A stretch of 64,000 nucleotides of DNA from positions 160,505-224,504 of the forward strand of contig NZ_FNEN01000004.1 of NCBI RefSeq assembly GCF_900100185.1, written 5' to 3'. The translations under genes were made by a program, and so were the position numbers. Below are positions 61,425 through 64,000 of the stretch, piece by piece. The notes beneath the pieces were generated by a model, which saw only the letters and a program-made list of their open reading frames with translations, had not been told where the DNA came from and searched no databases. Numbering within the stretch: the first letter of the stretch is position 1; every line of letters starts with the position of its first letter. Origin of the DNA: Natribacillus halophilus (GTDB lineage Bacteria; Bacillota; Bacilli; Bacillales; Marinococcaceae).

Positions 61425-63236
61425 ATGGCGCAAGAAACGAGCCCGCGGGTCATGGGGCGATTTCGCTACAGTCAGGATACGGCGATCGAGAAGCCGTTTA
61501 ACTGGGGAAAATTAGTGCGGCTGTTTGCCTATATGAAAACGAGTAAAGGGCTGATTCCGAAAGCGATTATCGCGATGATGATTACGACGGCGGTTCGGCT
61601 TGTCGTTCCGCTCATCATCGGTCAGTGGGCGTTGGACAGCGCCCTTGCCAACGAAGATTATGGCTTGATGCTGCAGCTCGCCGTGTTCGCGTTATTATTA
61701 TATATTTTTTCCTTAATCGCCAATCGTTTTCGGATCAAATGGACGAATGAAATCGGGCAGGATGCGATTCATGCATTGAGAAAACAATTGTTCAACCATA
61801 TTCAAACGCTCTCCAATCGTTTTTTTGACTCGCGGTCGGCCGGGTCGATTTTAGTGCGCGTCGTCAATGACATCAATGCTTTGCAGGAGCTGTTCACGAA
61901 CGGGATCATCAATTTGCTTATGGATGTTGTCATGCTCGCAAGCATTATCGTGATTCTTTTTGTGTTGAGTCCGCCTCTGGCTATTGCCGTGTTGATTGTC
62001 GTGCCGATCATGTTCGTGATTTCCACGAAATTGCGCCGGCGGATTCGGCGTTCCTGGCAAGTCGTGCGCATTCGCCAGGCGAAGCTCAATTCCCATTTGA
62101 ACGAAAGCATTCAGGGCGTGCGCGTGACGCAGTCTTTCAGCCAGGAAAAAGCGAACATGGGCTATTTCGACGGGATTAACCGCGAAAATTATGATGCCTG
62201 GGATGAAGCATCACGCAAGAGCGCGTTTTTTCGCCCGTTTGTGGAAATGTCGAACGCGTTAGGGTCGGCGGTGCTCATTTGGTACGGGGCGTACTTGATT
62301 TCGCAAGGGACGATTGAGTTCGGGGTGCTCGTCTCGTTTGCCTTTTATCTCGGCATGTTCTGGGAGCCGATTTCCCGGCTCGGGCAAGTGTACAATCAAT
62401 TGCTCGTGGCGATGGCGTCCTCGGAGCGGATCTTTGAATTTTTGGATGAAGAGCCGAATGTAGTAGATAAAAAAGACGGCGACCGGGCACGTGATTTGCG
62501 TGGAGAAATTGCTTTTGAGGGCGTGACGTTTAGCTACGATGACTCACGGAAAGCGCTGGATGAGGTGTCGCTTCGCATGCCTGCCGGTCAGACGGTGGCG
62601 CTCGTCGGCCACACAGGATCGGGGAAATCGACGATCGCTAATCTGATTGCCCGTTATTATGATCCCACGGGCGGGGTTGTGTGGTTGGATGGCAAAGACA
62701 TACGCGATTATCGTTTAAAAGAATTGCGCGAACAGGTCAGTACTGTTTTGCAGGATACGTTTATTTTTTCCGGTACGATTATGGAAAATATCCGCTTCGG
62801 ACGGCCGGACGCGAGCGATGAAGAAGTGATGCAAGCCGCGGAAGCCATCGGTGCCGACGAGTTTATTTTAAAATTGCAGGACGGTTTTGAAACCGAGGTG
62901 GAAGAACGGGGCAACGTCTTGTCCGTCGGAGAGCGCCAACTGCTTTCTTTTGCCCGGGCGCTCCTGGCTGACCCGAAAATCATTATTCTCGACGAGGCCA
63001 CCGCCAGCATCGACACGGAAACGGAGCTGAAAATACAAAGGGCGTTGGGGAGGCTATTAAAAGGTCGCACCTCCGTGATGATCGCTCACCGCCTGTCGAC
63101 GATCCGGGACGCGGATAATATTATTGTGTTGGAGCAGGGGCAGATTTTGGAGCAAGGGACGCATACGGAATTGATGCGGGAGAGGGGGAAATACTATGAC
63201 CTCGTCGTGAGCCAGTTCCAGGCGCTGGATGGGTGA
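61425..63236 (+). CDS. ABC exporter half-transporter with canonical catalytic site
   Basis: 603 aa partner of the preceding gene. Six helices (about 30-340), Walker A GHTGSGKST, signature LSVGERQLLSFARALL (degenerate, VGE for GGQ) and Walker B IIILDEATAS with the catalytic Glu. In a heterodimer this Glu pairs with the good LSGGQ of the partner to give one working and one dead ATP site. ATG at 61425 after GGAGGGAGG; about 18 bases after the partner stop. YfiC-like in length; not assigned a symbol. Confidence 0.93.
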   Translation: MAQETSPRVMGRFRYSQDTAIEKPFNWGKLVRLFAYMKTSKGLIPKAIIAMMITTAVRLVVPLIIGQWALDSALANEDYGLMLQLAVFALLLYIFSLIANRFRIKWTNEIGQDAIHALRKQLFNHIQTLSNRFFDSRSAGSILVRVVNDINALQELFTNGIINLLMDVVMLASIIVILFVLSPPLAIAVLIVVPIMFVISTKLRRRIRRSWQVVRIRQAKLNSHLNESIQGVRVTQSFSQEKANMGYFDGINRENYDAWDEASRKSAFFRPFVEMSNALGSAVLIWYGAYLISQGTIEFGVLVSFAFYLGMFWEPISRLGQVYNQLLVAMASSERIFEFLDEEPNVVDKKDGDRARDLRGEIAFEGVTFSYDDSRKALDEVSLRMPAGQTVALVGHTGSGKSTIANLIARYYDPTGGVVWLDGKDIRDYRLKELREQVSTVLQDTFIFSGTIMENIRFGRPDASDEEVMQAAEAIGADEFILKLQDGFETEVEERGNVLSVGERQLLSFARALLADPKIIILDEATASIDTETELKIQRALGRLLKGRTSVMIAHRLSTIRDADNIIVLEQGQILEQGTHTELMRERGKYYDLVVSQFQALDG

Positions 63237-63274
63237 GGGGGTCGCTTGGAGTGCGAGCTCGGTCAATGGGCACC

Positions 63275-63436
63275 CAACCGAGTCCGTTGGGGCGTGAATC
63301 GTGGTATGTTGCGGAAAAAAGTGCTTCAACCGAGTGCGTTGGAACGTGAATCGCGGTGTATAGCCGGAAAAAGTGTTCCAACCACATCCGTTGTAGTGTG
63401 AAGCATGGTGATCAGCCCGAAAAAGTGCTCCAACCG
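63275..63436 (+). repeat. 52-bp-period palindromic tandem repeat (family A)
   Basis: CAACC begins at 63275, 63327, 63379 and 63431: three full units of exactly 52 bases and the start of a fourth. Units share CGTTGG, CGTGAATCG, GGAAAAAGTG and end TCCAACC. In the second unit GTTGGAAC (63338-63345) pairs with GTTCCAAC (63375-63382). No ORF fits it. A single copy lies at 23882-23930. Confidence 0.88.
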
Positions 63437-63443
63437 AATCCTT

Positions 63444-63692
63444 CTAGCCATAATACGAACCTTTCCCATGGCTATAGCGCGTAAAATTTTTCGCCAGAAC
63501 CCTTTTCACTTTACTTGCTGAACTTTTAACCCCGCACCAGTCGTAAATCGTGTTGGTTGTAATCTTTTCGTTTGGAAAAAGAAATGTAAATGCTTCGACA
63601 TTGCGCATGATCGCAGATTCGTTGTATTCTTCGTTCCCGCACGAGGGACATACCCATTTTCGCTCCTCGAGTTTCGCACCTTGATAAACCAA
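63444..63692 (-). pseudogene. C-terminal remnant of a NERD-type zinc-ribbon protein
   Basis: 82 aa without a true start: KWVCPSCGNEEYNESAIMRN then FLFPNEKITTNTIYDWCGVK and VKRVLAKNFTRYSHGKG. The single CxxC and the winged-helix-like tail resemble the C-terminal part of nuclease-related (NERD) domain proteins of Bacillus. The NERD domain itself is missing; a transposase begins about 110 bases away on the other strand. Confidence 0.55.
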
Positions 63693-63804
63693 GAAAAAAT
63701 GGCCTTTGAATCCGCATAAAATCCATAAAAAACCCGCATGAACACAGGGCTTTTGGTATAATTAAGGTACCAATCCAAATCATGCCAAAAGGACGTGTTA
63801 TCAC

Positions 63805-64000
63805 ATGCGGGGAAAAACCAAAGAGATTGAAAAAGTAATTCAAACTCATGGATTTTCAATTGATTCTATTGTAAGGGATGTTATGAAATCGTTCAACTTC
63901 CGCTCCCTTTGTCATAAGGTTGGATTCAAGAAACAGCAAGGATATCCCGTCACCGACATCATCACGTTAATGTTGGTGTTTCCGCTAATGCTTTTAAACA
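63805..64000 (+). CDS. Transposase N-terminus, cut by the window end
   Basis: Open frame from ATG 63805 to the last base. The first 65 residues include MRGKTKEIEKVIQTHGFSID, FNFRSLCHKVGFKKQQGYP and ITLMLVFPLMLL, the usual N-terminal part of IS4-like DDE transposases. A TATAAT at about 63758 could be its -10 box. The catalytic domain is outside the window. Confidence 0.7.
   Translation, partial: MRGKTKEIEKVIQTHGFSIDSIVRDVMKSFNFRSLCHKVGFKKQQGYPVTDIITLMLVFPLMLLN

Overview
The window looks like chromosome of a low-to-medium GC, spore-forming Firmicute of the family Bacillaceae, probably a moderate halophile of the Salicibibacter type. The reasons are gene order (prpC-prkC-rsgA-rpe-spoVM-rpmB, fapR-plsX-fabD-fabG-acpP-rnc-smc-ftsY, ylxM-ffh-rpsP-khpA-ylqD-rimM-trmD-rplS-rbgA-rnhB), which is the Bacillus core order, the presence of spoVM and an SASP-like gene, and acidic extracytoplasmic proteins (PASTA region of PrkC, linker of the TRAP binding protein). 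The genus is inference; family-level placement is well supported.

Layout. 1-26.8 kb is a GC-rich housekeeping block, almost all on the + strand: Ser/Thr phosphatase/kinase signalling, ribosome GTPases, fatty-acid kinase (FakA plus a DegV/FakB protein), RecG, the FapR-controlled fatty-acid operon, RNase III, SMC, the SRP targeting pair FtsY/Ffh, and the rpsP-rplS translation cluster. Its intergenic gaps carry unusual 52-bp-period palindromic repeats.

From about 26.9 kb the composition turns AT-rich and the content becomes accessory. 27.4-33.0 kb: a LacI regulator with a 20-bp palindromic operator, then thiolase, SDR reductase, 3-hydroxyacyl-CoA dehydrogenase and a CoA-transferase. 33.3-42.1 kb: a TRAP transporter (dctP, dctQ, dctM; dctP and dctQ are separated by a degenerate group II intron-like sequence), then SDR, 3-hydroxyacyl-CoA dehydrogenase, acyl-CoA ligase and a HisD/HpsN-type dehydrogenase. 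The same operator lies before both blocks, so they are probably one regulon for import and CoA-linked oxidation of an unidentified organic acid. 43.2-44.2 kb: a tartrate/D-malate dehydrogenase, abutted by an IS4 transposase.

45.9-51.9 kb is a second small regulon: a LacI regulator, succinate-semialdehyde dehydrogenase, an unknown 163-aa protein, a 31-aa membrane peptide, a sodium:solute symporter and an iron-containing alcohol dehydrogenase, with three copies of the palindrome TGAATGCGYATTCA. The enzyme pair suggests uptake and oxidation of 4-hydroxybutyrate to succinate.

52.3-64.0 kb is a patchwork: a second IS4 transposase, a SRPBCC protein, an NAD(P)-binding protein, a DUF1722 protein next to a pyrimidine-dimer glycosylase, YugN, a group IIC-like intron with a wrecked reverse transcriptase, fragments of an AEC permease, a TetR regulator, a DUF2512 protein and a NERD protein, an intact asymmetric heterodimeric ABC exporter, another 52-bp repeat array and the start of a further transposase. 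The main unexplained items are the 52-bp repeats, the TRAP/CoA regulon with unknown substrate, and the unknown protein plus 31-aa peptide before the symporter.
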